6,206 nt of DNA. Source: Planctomycetota bacterium (GTDB taxonomy: Bacteria > Planctomycetota > Planctomycetia > Planctomycetales > Planctomycetaceae). Location: positions 1 to 6,206 of the forward strand of contig JAEYWB010000464.1 of NCBI GenBank assembly GCA_023429275.1, given 5' to 3'. Below are positions 1-6,190 of the stretch, piece by piece (position 1 is the first letter of the stretch; each line of letters starts with the position of its first letter). Position numbers and translations under genes: made by a program. The notes beneath the pieces are model-generated. The model saw only the letters and a program-made list of their open reading frames with translations. It did no database searches and was not told the origin of the DNA.

Positions 1-199
1 GGAAGGCCCAGCCGCGAGCTGGCGAGCCGAGGCTCACCTATCCGCGTGCCCGGTAGCAAGCGGAGTCTCCATGTGTTCGGTATCAAAACTCGATCGGAGG
101 TTGAGCATGGCGCAGCACCTAACGCCAAGGACCTCTCAATGCGAGCTTAAATTCGGGAGAGGCTCAGACTCGCGTCCGCGTGTCCAAACCATCGAGGGG

Positions 200-329
200 G
201 CCGAGGCGAACCTCGGCTGGGGAAGTGCATCGTGCGGGAGTCGCAAGGACTCCAACAGAGTGATCTTCTGTTCACGACCTCCAGTCAGAGTCCCCACAAC
301 GAGTGTCACATTACCATTGATGCGGGGAC
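200..329. other. Cluster of adjacent hairpins, possible structured RNA
   Basis: Positions 200-206 (GCCGAGG) pair with 211-217 around a CGAA tetraloop, 7 bp. Positions 237-242 (GGAGTC) pair with 248-253 around GCAAG, 6 bp. Immediately abutting, 254-259 (AACAGA) pair with 267-272, 6 bp with a 7-base loop. Then 290-295 (GTCCCC) pair with 324-329 across 28 bases. All stems are perfect. No U-tract follows any of them, so they are not ordinary terminators. I do not recognise a known RNA family. It could be a small RNA, a repeat element or the transcribed end of an unseen gene. Confidence 0.25.
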
Positions 330-677
330 GGTCAAGGCGGGGAGGGGAGTGGAGAGCGATGGGCAGGGAGGCAATTCGACGCAGGTACTAGCCCGATAGC
401 AGATTGAGAATTTGGAAAAAATCTGCGGGCACTCTGGCTGCCGCCGTCCAGGAGGCGGCCTCCGCCACGTTCCGCAAGGACGCCACGTCGTAAGTCTTTT
501 TTCGACAACGCGTTGCAGTCACGCCGTGGCTTTGACGCTGGCGTGGTGCCTCCCCGCGGATCGAGCGATTGCACTGGTAGTGCTCCATCCGGCTCTGGCA
601 CCCCACTGGTGGTGTTCTCCGGGATCGCCCCGGCTGCTCTCGCCGATCGGGCCCTCGCTTCACGGCCGACCCCTCTT

Positions 678-699
678 TCCGACGAACGCTGTCGTCGGA
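678..699 (+). promoter_or_regulatory. Perfect 8-bp hairpin just upstream of the MreB-like start codon
   Basis: TCCGACGA at 678-685 is the exact reverse complement of TCGTCGGA at 692-699, with the 6-base loop ACGCTG. The stem ends 13 bases before the ATG at 713, so it occupies the place where a ribosome binding site would normally be. No purine-rich Shine-Dalgarno sequence is seen between the stem and the start. It may modulate translation of the gene or be an operator-like palindrome. The function is inferred from position only. Confidence 0.35.
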
Positions 700-712
700 T
701 ACAAGCCCTCAT

Positions 713-1783
713 ATGATCACCGGCACGTCTGCTCCCGAACCGCTTTTCCGCCGCCTTCGGCGGTGGTGGCAGCGCGATGTCGCGGTCGACCTGGGGACGT
801 CGCGAACCCTGCTTTTCACTCCCGGCAAAGGGGTGGTCGTTGACGAGCCTTCCGTCGTTGCGATCGACAAGCAGAGTGGGGCGATCCTGGGGCGAGGGAC
901 CGCAGTCGGCACGCTCGCACGGCAGATGCTCGGGCGGACTCCCGACTCGATGATCGCCGTTCGCCCCCTCCGTTCCGGAGTCGTCACGGACTTCCGGCTC
1001 GCAGAAGCGATGCTGGGCTATTTCCTTCGCAAGGCGGCGGATGGGAGCCGGCGCCGCCCACGGCTGACGATCGCGGTCCCGAGCGGACTCACGCCGGTCG
1101 AGAAGCGGGCGGTCCTGACGAGTGCCGAGCGGGCCGGGGCCGGTGAGGTTTACCTGATCGAAGAAGCGGTGGCCGCCGCGATCGGGGCGGGCCTGCCGAT
1201 CTCGGAACCGCTCGCCAATCTCGTCTGCAGCGTCGGCGGTGGAACGACTGAAATCGCACTCCTGTCGCTTGGAGAGGTCATCGCCAACCGGTCGCTGCGT
1301 GTTGCGGGGGACGAGCTCGACGAGGCGATCGTCGACTACGTTCAGCAGAACTACTCGCTCCGGATCGGCCGGACGGCTGCAGAGCAGCTGAAGCTCGACA
1401 TCGGCAGTGCCAGCTCGCTCGAAACAGAGGTCAGTGCGGAAATCCGCGGGCTGGATACGGCGAGCGGCGTCCCGCGGAAGGCGACGATCACGAGCGAAGA
1501 GGTCCGCGAGGCGCTTCGCGACCCGCTGGGCCGGATTGTCCAGGGGGTCCGGAGCGTTATCGAGCGCTGCCATCCGGAGCTGGTGGGCGATCTGACCGAC
1601 ACCGGCCTGCTTCTCACAGGGGGCTCCGCGCTCCTTCGCGGCTTTCCGAGGCTGCTCCAGGAGCAGCTGGGGATCCCGGTCCGGCTGGATCCCGATCCGG
1701 CGACGAACGTGATCCGGGGCGTGGCGATCTGTCTTGATCACCTCGGCGCCTGGCGAGACCGCTTCGTCAGCACCCGCGATTGA
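713..1783 (+). CDS. Divergent MreB/Mbl-family actin-like rod-shape protein
   Basis: This 356-residue protein has MreB length and the actin-fold motifs in order: phosphate-1 DVAVDLGTSRTLLF (22-35), RPLRSGVVTDF (84-94), VPSGLTPVEKRA (122-133), connect-1 EEAVAAAIGAGLP (150-162), phosphate-2 VGGGTTE (174-180), GDELDEAI (199-206), KLDIGSA (227-233) and adenosine motif LTGGSALLRG (301-310). MreB proteins bind ATP, polymerise under the inner membrane and guide wall synthesis. Residues 10-21, PLFRRLRRWWQR, look like the N-terminal membrane-binding amphipathic helix. Several conserved positions differ: the phosphate-2 Asp is Ser173, EEP is EEA, GGD is AGD and TGGG is TGGS. The start is the only ATG/GTG/TTG in frame before the phosphate-1 motif, but it lacks a Shine-Dalgarno sequence. 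No mreC or mreD follows. It may be a specialised paralogue, so I give no gene symbol. Confidence 0.93.
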   Translation: MITGTSAPEPLFRRLRRWWQRDVAVDLGTSRTLLFTPGKGVVVDEPSVVAIDKQSGAILGRGTAVGTLARQMLGRTPDSMIAVRPLRSGVVTDFRLAEAMLGYFLRKAADGSRRRPRLTIAVPSGLTPVEKRAVLTSAERAGAGEVYLIEEAVAAAIGAGLPISEPLANLVCSVGGGTTEIALLSLGEVIANRSLRVAGDELDEAIVDYVQQNYSLRIGRTAAEQLKLDIGSASSLETEVSAEIRGLDTASGVPRKATITSEEVREALRDPLGRIVQGVRSVIERCHPELVGDLTDTGLLLTGGSALLRGFPRLLQEQLGIPVRLDPDPATNVIRGVAICLDHLGAWRDRFVSTRD

Positions 1784-1845
1784 GCTCTCTGCGCGGCGTC
1801 CGCACGCCATGACCGCTTTCTCAAGTTCTTCACAACTTGCGTTGC

Positions 1846-1874
1846 TTGAAGGGGGTGATGCCCTGCCGTAGAGT
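1846..1874 (+). promoter_or_regulatory. Weak candidate promoter for the ABC transporter cluster
   Basis: TTGAAG at 1846-1851 is separated by 17 bases from TAGAGT at 1869-1874. Each hexamer matches the sigma70 consensus at four of six positions. If used, it would give a leader of about 150 bases before the ATG at 2035. It is the best pair I found in the spacer 1784-2034, but matches of this quality arise by chance. A small hairpin at 2010-2023 (GGAAC, loop ACGG, GTTCC) lies just before the ribosome binding site of the next gene. Confidence 0.2.
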
Positions 1875-2034
1875 GTGAAGGGTCGGCGGGTTCTAGAGGC
1901 CCAGCCGTCGGCGCGGTTATTGTTTTCATCCATCTCCGCCGCGTCACATCCGTATCTCCTGTCCTTGTCACATTTTCGACGCGTCCTTCCCTGTCTGCGG
2001 CAACAGAGGGGAACACGGGTTCCTTGAGGCGTGT

Positions 2035-2925
2035 ATGCAATCGGATTCGGTGATCGAGATTCGCAACCTGACCAAGATCTACCTCGACTTCTGGGGTCGG
2101 AAGTAGGTCCGGGCCGTCAACTCGCTGTCGCTCGATGTCAAGAAGGGGGAGATCTTTGGTCTGCTTGGCCCGAACGGCTCGGGCAAGACAACGACGATCA
2201 AGATGCTCCTCGGGCTCCTGTTCCCGACGGAAGGGGACGTCACCGTCCTCGGTCGCCCGGCGCATGACGTCGCCAAGAACGAGCGGCTCGGCTACCTGCC
2301 GGAAGAGTCGTACCTGTACCGCTTTCTGAACGCGGACGAGACCCTCGAGTTCTACGGCCGGCTGTTCAACATGCCGGCGTCGGTCCGCAAGCAGCGGCGG
2401 GACGAGCTGATCAACATGGTCGGCCTGCAGCACGCGCGCAAGCGGCAGCTCAAGGAGTATTCGAAGGGGATGACCCGTCGAATCGGTCTCGCCCAGGCAC
2501 TGATCAACGACCCCGAGCTGATCCTGCTGGACGAACCGACCAGCGGTCTCGACCCGCTCGGGACCCGGGACATGAAGGAGCTGATCCTCAAGCTCAAGGC
2601 TGAGGGGAAGACGGTCGTCATGTCGAGCCACCTCCTCGCCGACGTGCAGGACGTATGCGACCGGATCGCCATTCTCTACCAGGGAGAGCTCAAGGTCCGC
2701 GGGACCGTGAAGGAGCTGCTGGAAGCAAAGGAAGAGTCTCAGATTCTGACGTCCCGCCTGAGCGATGCAGCGGTGAAGGATGTCGAAGAGGCTCTCAAGA
2801 AGCACGGCGTATCACTCCGCAGCGTTTCGCACCCCACTGCAACTCTTGAAGACCTGTTCCTGAAGACCGTGGAAGAAAGCAAAGCGCACCCCGGTCGCCG
2901 GTTTACCCCTTCAGCCAAGAGCTGA
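2035..2925 (+). CDS. ABC transporter ATP-binding protein, frame interrupted by an in-frame TAG at codon 24
   Basis: This ABC-2-type ATPase powers the permease encoded next. The full frame is 296 codons from ATG 2035, preceded by GAGG at 2026-2029 with a 5-base spacer. Codon 24 (2104-2106) is TAG. The first 23 residues hold the usual opening, [11 protein letters not shown] with the A-loop Tyr16. After the TAG come Walker A GPNGSGKT (45-52), YLPEES in the Q-loop region (87-92, Glu instead of Gln), signature YSKGM (142-146), Walker B LILLDEP (162-168), D-loop SGLD (170-173) and H-loop His199. Residues 200-296 form the accessory C-terminus. No ATG, GTG or TTG occurs in frame between the TAG and ATG 2203, and a product from 2203 would lack Walker A. 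A caller may therefore report 2203-2925 or a pseudogene. The family assignment is secure; whether a full product is made is not. Confidence 0.88.
2104..2106 (+). other. In-frame amber codon within the ABC ATPase
   Basis: The codons around this site read GGT CGG AAG TAG GTC CGG GCC, giving FWGRK-stop-VRAV. The frame, motif spacing and GC-rich third positions continue unbroken on both sides. A single change of AAG to TAG would explain it, since Lys-Lys is a natural reading at this loop. The base after the stop is G, which is not a known strong readthrough context. It could be a nonsense mutation, a base-call error or a recoded codon. Confidence 0.85.
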
Positions 2926-2939
2926 GGCCGGCGGCTGTC

Positions 2940-2961
2940 ATGTCTCTCCGTTTTCAGACAT
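2940..2961 (+). other. Short hairpin between ATPase and permease genes
   Basis: ATGTCT at 2940-2945 pairs perfectly with AGACAT at 2956-2961 around a 10-base loop. It lies between the ATPase stop (2925) and the permease start (2973). The stem is weak (6 bp, four of them A-T) and no T-run follows it, so it is unlikely to terminate transcription. It could affect message stability or permease translation. Confidence 0.25.
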
Positions 2962-2972
2962 CCGGGTGATCC

Positions 2973-4613
2973 ATGGAATTCATAAAAGACTTTTCTCCAG
3001 GCGTCGCCGCCTTGAAGTGGCTGGCGATCATCGGCGTGCTGGCGGCGATCGGCGTGCTGATCGGCTTCGTTGGTGCCATTGCTTCGGCCGGGCTCGCCCG
3101 CGGTCCGAAGCTGTTTGGCCAGATGCTCGTTCTCGGGATCCAGGAACTGCTGGTCATTGCGCCGCGGCGCGTCCTGGCCGTCACGATCCTGACGATCAAG
3201 GAATCGATCCGCCGCAAGGCCCTCATGGTCGGCGGTGTGTTCCTGCTGCTGTTCATGTTCGCGGGATGGTTCCTCCGCAGCAGCGAAGCGGCAACCCCGG
3301 CCAAGCCTTACATCACATTCGTCTTCACGACGACACAGTTCGTCCTCTTTCCGCTGACCCTGATCCTCGCCTGCTGGGGACTTCCGGCCGACATCAAGGA
3401 TCGTTCGATCCACACCGTCGTGACCAAGCCGGTCAAGCGGAGCGAGATCGTCCTCGGGCGTATCTTCGGTTACGGGTTCCTCGTCAGCGTCATCGTCCTG
3501 GTCATCGGGGCGATTGGTTACGTCTGGCTGATCCGCGAAGTTCCTCAGGCCTCGAAAGAGCAGCTCATTGCCCGTGTGCCGGTCTTCGGGACCGTCAAGT
3601 ACCTCGACCGGCAGGGGAACGAGACCACGACGCCGCTCAACGTCGGGGATATCTGGCAGTACCGCACCTTCCTCGAGGGGGCGACGAACGCCCGCGGTAT
3701 CTGGACGTTCGACAAGATTTCGGACAAGTACCTGCACGACGACGGCGCTCTGTGGGTCGAACAGAAGTTTGAAGCCTTCCGGACCTACAAGGGGACGATC
3801 GACGAGCAGATCCGCTTCTCGGTCACTGCCGTCAATCCGTCGAAGAACCTGCGGGTGCTGGTCGACACCTATCCGGTGTACGAGTTCTCCTCGTCGCCGA
3901 CGCTGCCCCTCATGAAGATTCCGCGGCAGCTGAGCTACCGCCCGACCGACGCGCCGGATGCGGAGCCGAAGGATGTCGACCTCATCAATGACCTGCTCGA
4001 CAACGGGACGCTGACGCTCGAGGTCGCCTGCGAAGACAGCAGCCAGTTCGTCGGCGTGGCCGAACGCGACTTCTTCATCCGAATGCCCGACCGCCCGTTC
4101 TTCGTTTCGTACGTCAAGGGGCTGCTCGGGGTGTGGATGCTCCTGCTGATGATCGTGATCATCGGCACCACCGGAAGCACCTTCCTCAAGGGGCCGGTCT
4201 GCACCCTGATGACGATGGGCCTTGCGGTCGTCGGAATCAGCGGTCTGCGGGAGTTCATGGTCGAGCAGCTCGAGCAGTTTACGAAGAACCAGGGGCACGT
4301 GCTCGGCGGAGGGACGCTCGAGTCGTTCTACCGGATCGTCACCTGGATGAACCAGCAGTCCCCGCTCCCCGACAACTGGGGAACGCGGGCGATCAAGACG
4401 ATCGACCAGGGAATCTACAAGGTTCTCCAGCTCCTGCAGGGTGTCCTCCCCGATCTCAAGGGTTTCGATACGCAGGAGTATGTCGCGAACGGGTTCGACG
4501 TTCCGTTCGTCAACGCCGTGCTTCCGAGCATCATGACGCTGATCGGCTATCTCATTCCCTGTTACATCCTCGGTTACTTCGCTCTGCGTCTGCGTGAACT
4601 GGAGGCCAAGTGA
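2973..4613 (+). CDS. ABC-2 type transporter permease with large extracytoplasmic domain
   Basis: This 546-residue protein is the membrane partner of the ATPase 47 bases upstream. Hydrophobic segments lie near residues 16-38, 84-102, 116-136, 168-188, 382-402, 408-424 and 517-540. Between them, KESIRRKAL (76-84) and DIKDRSIHTVVTKPVKRSEI (140-159) match the cytoplasmic loops of ABC-2 permeases of the NosY type, where the coupling region meets the ATPase. Residues about 189-377 form a long polar, beta-rich-looking stretch between membrane segments, probably outside the membrane. Typical single ABC-2 permeases are about 250-400 residues, so this one is long. A second soluble part spans about 425-515. 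ATG 2973 has only a weak ribosome site (GGGTGAT upstream). The stop overlaps the next gene. The substrate cannot be told from sequence. Confidence 0.85.
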   Translation: MEFIKDFSPGVAALKWLAIIGVLAAIGVLIGFVGAIASAGLARGPKLFGQMLVLGIQELLVIAPRRVLAVTILTIKESIRRKALMVGGVFLLLFMFAGWFLRSSEAATPAKPYITFVFTTTQFVLFPLTLILACWGLPADIKDRSIHTVVTKPVKRSEIVLGRIFGYGFLVSVIVLVIGAIGYVWLIREVPQASKEQLIARVPVFGTVKYLDRQGNETTTPLNVGDIWQYRTFLEGATNARGIWTFDKISDKYLHDDGALWVEQKFEAFRTYKGTIDEQIRFSVTAVNPSKNLRVLVDTYPVYEFSSSPTLPLMKIPRQLSYRPTDAPDAEPKDVDLINDLLDNGTLTLEVACEDSSQFVGVAERDFFIRMPDRPFFVSYVKGLLGVWMLLLMIVIIGTTGSTFLKGPVCTLMTMGLAVVGISGLREFMVEQLEQFTKNQGHVLGGGTLESFYRIVTWMNQQSPLPDNWGTRAIKTIDQGIYKVLQLLQGVLPDLKGFDTQEYVANGFDVPFVNAVLPSIMTLIGYLIPCYILGYFALRLRELEAK

Positions 4614-5971
4614 ATAATCTCAACTCCTTCCAGCGGAAGATGGTCTACCTCAGCGGGATCATCGTCCTCATGGTCCCGATCTTCCTGCTCGGGTCGAGCG
4701 ACGCGAGCAGCAACTTCAAGTACGGGCTCGCCCGTCAGCGGTCCGAGTACAAGCTCGGCGAGGCGAGCCTCGGCAAGGTCGACCCGACGAGCTCGACGTT
4801 CAACGTCGTGCTCCTCGGTTTCCGCGGGGTGGCGGCCAGCCTCCTGTGGCAGCAGGCCGAGCACGAGAAGAATACGAAGAACTTCGCGCAGCTCGCGCAG
4901 ACGGTCGAGTCGATCTCGCTGCTGCAGCCTCATTTCAACAAGGTCTGGCAGTACCAGGCGTGGAACCTCGCCTTCAACGTCTCCGCCGAGTGCGACGACG
5001 TGAAGGACCGCTTCCACTGGGTCAAGGAGGGGGCGAAGTACCTCGAGCGGGGGATTGCGATGAACACCCGCTCTCCCGAGCTTCACTTCGACATGGGTGA
5101 GTTCATCGGCCGGAAGATCGGCCGCTCGGATGAGAAGGTCCAGTTCCGAAAGTACTTCCGCGAGGACCCGCGGACCGACCTCTTCCAGGGGAAGGCCGAC
5201 CCGGACATCAACCCGAACAACGAGGACAACTACCTCCGCGCCCGGCACTGGTATCTTGAGTCGAACAAGCTGATCGAGGCGGGGGAAGAGCAGCATCGAA
5301 TGGACATGATCCTGATGCTCGCCTACCCGTACCACTCGGTCCGCGACTACGCCACGGCCCGCAAGGACGAGGGGCTCCTCGATGCCGAGACGACCGCCGC
5401 CTGGCAGCAGTTCTACACCGAGTGGACCGACATCTACGGCCACAAGGAGTTCATGAGCCCCGGCGGCACGATTTACTTCGAGGCGGTCAAGGACGATCAG
5501 CTGAAGGCCCTGGTCGAGAAAGACCAGGGGCAGTATTCGCTCGCCGACAAGAAGCACTGGGTCGCCCGGTACCAGTCGACGGCCAACTACCGTTTCTGGC
5601 GTATGCGTGGCCAGTTCGAGATGCAGCCGAACGTGCTCGAAGCGACCCGCGCCCTGACCGAGGGACGCAAGTTGTACTTCAAGCAGGAACTGACCGCCGC
5701 CCGCGAGAACATCGAGAAGGGGCTCGCCGAGATGAAGTCGGCGATCGACACCCAGCGGGGCCTGACGGGAAGCGACTCCATCGTCACGGACGACGACGAC
5801 CTCGCCGAGCTGATCATCAAGGCGATCCTCGTCTACCAGCGAATCCTCGACCTGCAGGACCAGAAGCCGCTCCCCGATTCGTTCCCGCTCCGGGACGAGT
5901 TCTGGGACAGCCAGAACTGGTCGGGCAAGAAGAGCGAGCTGGAAGACCTGTTCCGCCGCGTCAGCGCCTAG
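4610..5971 (+). CDS. Membrane-anchored helical (TPR-like) protein of the ABC transporter cluster
   Basis: This is a 453-residue protein with one N-terminal membrane segment at about 12-29 after a short charged leader, so most of it should lie outside the cytoplasm. The rest is helical and charged. Residues 70-124, with GFRGVAASLLW, LLQPHF and VWQYQAWNLAFNVS, and about 134-170 read like TPR-type helix pairs. This resembles proteins I recall as hypothetical or TPR proteins beside ABC-2 transporters in planctomycetes and verrucomicrobia. That link is from memory. I know no enzymatic motif in it. It starts with GTG at 4610, overlapping the permease TGA as GTGA, with GGAGG at 4601-4605, so translation is probably coupled. 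The next in-frame ATG (4640) would remove the residues before the anchor. It is probably a scaffold or partner of the transporter. Confidence 0.8.
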   Translation: MNNLNSFQRKMVYLSGIIVLMVPIFLLGSSDASSNFKYGLARQRSEYKLGEASLGKVDPTSSTFNVVLLGFRGVAASLLWQQAEHEKNTKNFAQLAQTVESISLLQPHFNKVWQYQAWNLAFNVSAECDDVKDRFHWVKEGAKYLERGIAMNTRSPELHFDMGEFIGRKIGRSDEKVQFRKYFREDPRTDLFQGKADPDINPNNEDNYLRARHWYLESNKLIEAGEEQHRMDMILMLAYPYHSVRDYATARKDEGLLDAETTAAWQQFYTEWTDIYGHKEFMSPGGTIYFEAVKDDQLKALVEKDQGQYSLADKKHWVARYQSTANYRFWRMRGQFEMQPNVLEATRALTEGRKLYFKQELTAARENIEKGLAEMKSAIDTQRGLTGSDSIVTDDDDLAELIIKAILVYQRILDLQDQKPLPDSFPLRDEFWDSQNWSGKKSELEDLFRRVSA

Positions 5972-5990
5972 TTTTCTCAATGGTTTGCAC

Positions 5991-6031
5991 CTGGCGAACC
6001 GATGATCACGCAGGAGTGTCCCGTTCGCCAG
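5991..6031. repeat. Perfect 9-bp inverted repeat after the transporter cluster
   Basis: CTGGCGAAC at 5991-5999 is exactly complementary to GTTCGCCAG at 6023-6031, with a 23-base spacer. It begins 20 bases after the stop of the third transporter gene and ends 22 bases before the -35 box at 6054. No T-run follows on the + strand, so it is not a standard intrinsic terminator. It could help end or stabilise the transporter message, or be a binding site for a regulator of the downstream promoter. Confidence 0.4.
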
Positions 6032-6053
6032 ACCGGCGGCGGACGGGTCGTTC

Positions 6054-6081
6054 TTGACAGGACCGCCAGCAGAGGCATAAT
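6054..6081 (+). promoter_or_regulatory. Strong sigma70-like promoter of the leader element
   Basis: TTGACA at 6054-6059 is a perfect -35 hexamer. After a 16-base spacer, CATAAT at 6076-6081 matches the -10 consensus at five of six positions. Counting seven bases on from the -10 box places the start of transcription at about A6088, the first base of the leader peptide ATG. This is the best promoter in the window. Confidence 0.75.
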
Positions 6082-6087
6082 CCCGGC

Positions 6088-6150
6088 ATGTCCGCAAACA
6101 TCATCAGCACCAGCCTCCTTCTTAGCCTGCCTCCCCGGGGGAGGTCTTAG
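6088..6150 (+). CDS. Leucine/isoleucine-rich leader peptide (attenuator), probably leaderless
   Basis: The reading frame encodes 20 residues, MSANIISTSLLLSLPPRGRS, and stops at TAG 6148-6150. Four Leu codons (CTC CTT CTT, then CTG after one Ser, 6115-6129) and two adjacent Ile codons (6100-6105) are packed in the middle. This is how leader peptides of leucine and branched-chain amino acid operons sense charged tRNA. CTT looks less used than CTC and CTG in the neighbouring genes. The predicted transcript begins at or within a base or two of the ATG, leaving no room for a Shine-Dalgarno site. The stop codon lies inside the RNA segment that forms the antiterminator. The controlled gene is outside the window; leuA or an ilv gene would be my guess, by inference only. 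Confidence 0.65.
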   Translation: MSANIISTSLLLSLPPRGRS

Positions 6151-6160
6151 GCTGGTGCTG
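6105..6160 (+). promoter_or_regulatory. Protector hairpin (1:2) of the attenuator
   Basis: Positions 6105-6116 (CAGCACCAGCCT) are fully complementary to 6149-6160 (AGGCTGGTGCTG), a 12-bp stem. Its apical part contains a second GC hairpin, 6130-6135 with 6139-6144 (CCTCCC and GGGAGG). The left arm covers the codons from the second Ile to the first Leu codon. The right arm begins at the last two bases of the stop codon. A ribosome stalled on the Leu codons would melt it. No T-run follows, so it is not the terminator itself. Confidence 0.65.
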
Positions 6161-6190
6161 TGATTCCGTGTACGAATCCACCCCTGAGAC
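6144..6190 (+). promoter_or_regulatory. Predicted antiterminator pairing (2:3)
   Basis: GTCTTAGG at 6144-6151 can pair with CCTGAGAC at 6183-6190 through seven Watson-Crick pairs and one G-U. Beyond a small internal loop, TGG at 6153-6155 can pair with CCA at 6178-6180. This pairing competes with both the protector stem and the terminator stem. It is therefore the switch expected when a ribosome is held at the upstream Leu codons. Confidence 0.5.

Larger units (their letters stand above)
1..712. other. Region without a supported gene; contains several hairpins
   Basis: I see no recognisable protein, tRNA or rRNA in this stretch. Several short open frames exist on both strands, but none has a clear ribosome binding site, a recognisable motif or steady codon use. 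Frame 1 is open from the window edge to a TAA at 148-150 and could be the tail of a gene cut by the edge, but its sequence is not familiar. What stands out is RNA-type structure: perfect hairpins at 200-217, 237-253 and 254-272, a longer-range pairing of 290-295 with 324-329, and a hairpin at 678-699 next to the mreB-like start. No clear promoter for the downstream gene was found. Confidence 0.5.

Noticed and set aside
1..150. Open frame from the window edge to TAA at 148-150, possibly the tail of a cut gene
   Set aside because: 49 codons with mixed third-position bases and no recognisable sequence. A chance open frame of this length is common at this GC content.
404..493. 29-codon + frame from a TTG, with GC-rich third positions in its second half
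   Set aside because: It is too short, has no ribosome site and no known match. The region is also palindromic (GGAGGCGGCCTCC), which may explain the pattern.
513..716. 67-codon + frame with a TTG start whose TGA overlaps the MreB-like ATG (ATGA)
   Set aside because: The overlap suggests translational coupling, but there is no ribosome site, no recognisable motif and mixed third-position composition. It needs conservation evidence before being called a gene.
1793..1810. Small GGCGT/ACGCC hairpin after the MreB-like gene as a terminator
   Set aside because: It has only 5 bp and no T-run after it.
332..1933. 533-codon open frame on the - strand
   Set aside because: It lies antisense to the MreB-like gene. 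The predicted protein is Arg/Asp/Pro-rich without recognisable motifs, as expected for a high-GC shadow frame, whereas the + strand has all actin-fold motifs.
2104..2106. TAG as a pyrrolysine codon
   Set aside because: No methylamine methyltransferase context, and the site is a surface-like Lys-rich loop. Nothing in the window supports pyrrolysine machinery.
2203..2925. Shorter ATPase starting at ATG 2203 as the true gene
   Set aside because: It would lack the A-loop and Walker A, which are encoded in the same frame just upstream. The Walker A coding sequence is intact, so the family start is 2035.
2739..4298. 519-codon open frame on the - strand
   Set aside because: It is antisense to the end of the ATPase and most of the permease, with charged low-complexity composition. 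The + strand frames carry real ABC and membrane features.
4574..6097. 507-codon open frame on the - strand
   Set aside because: It mirrors the third transporter gene and runs back through the promoter and leader start. Its Leu/Val/Arg/Glu/Asp pattern is typical of the reverse of GC-rich codons.
6105..6160. The 12-bp stem as a stand-alone intrinsic terminator
   Set aside because: No T-run follows 6160. The stem overlaps the leader codons and the antiterminator arm, which fits a protector hairpin better.
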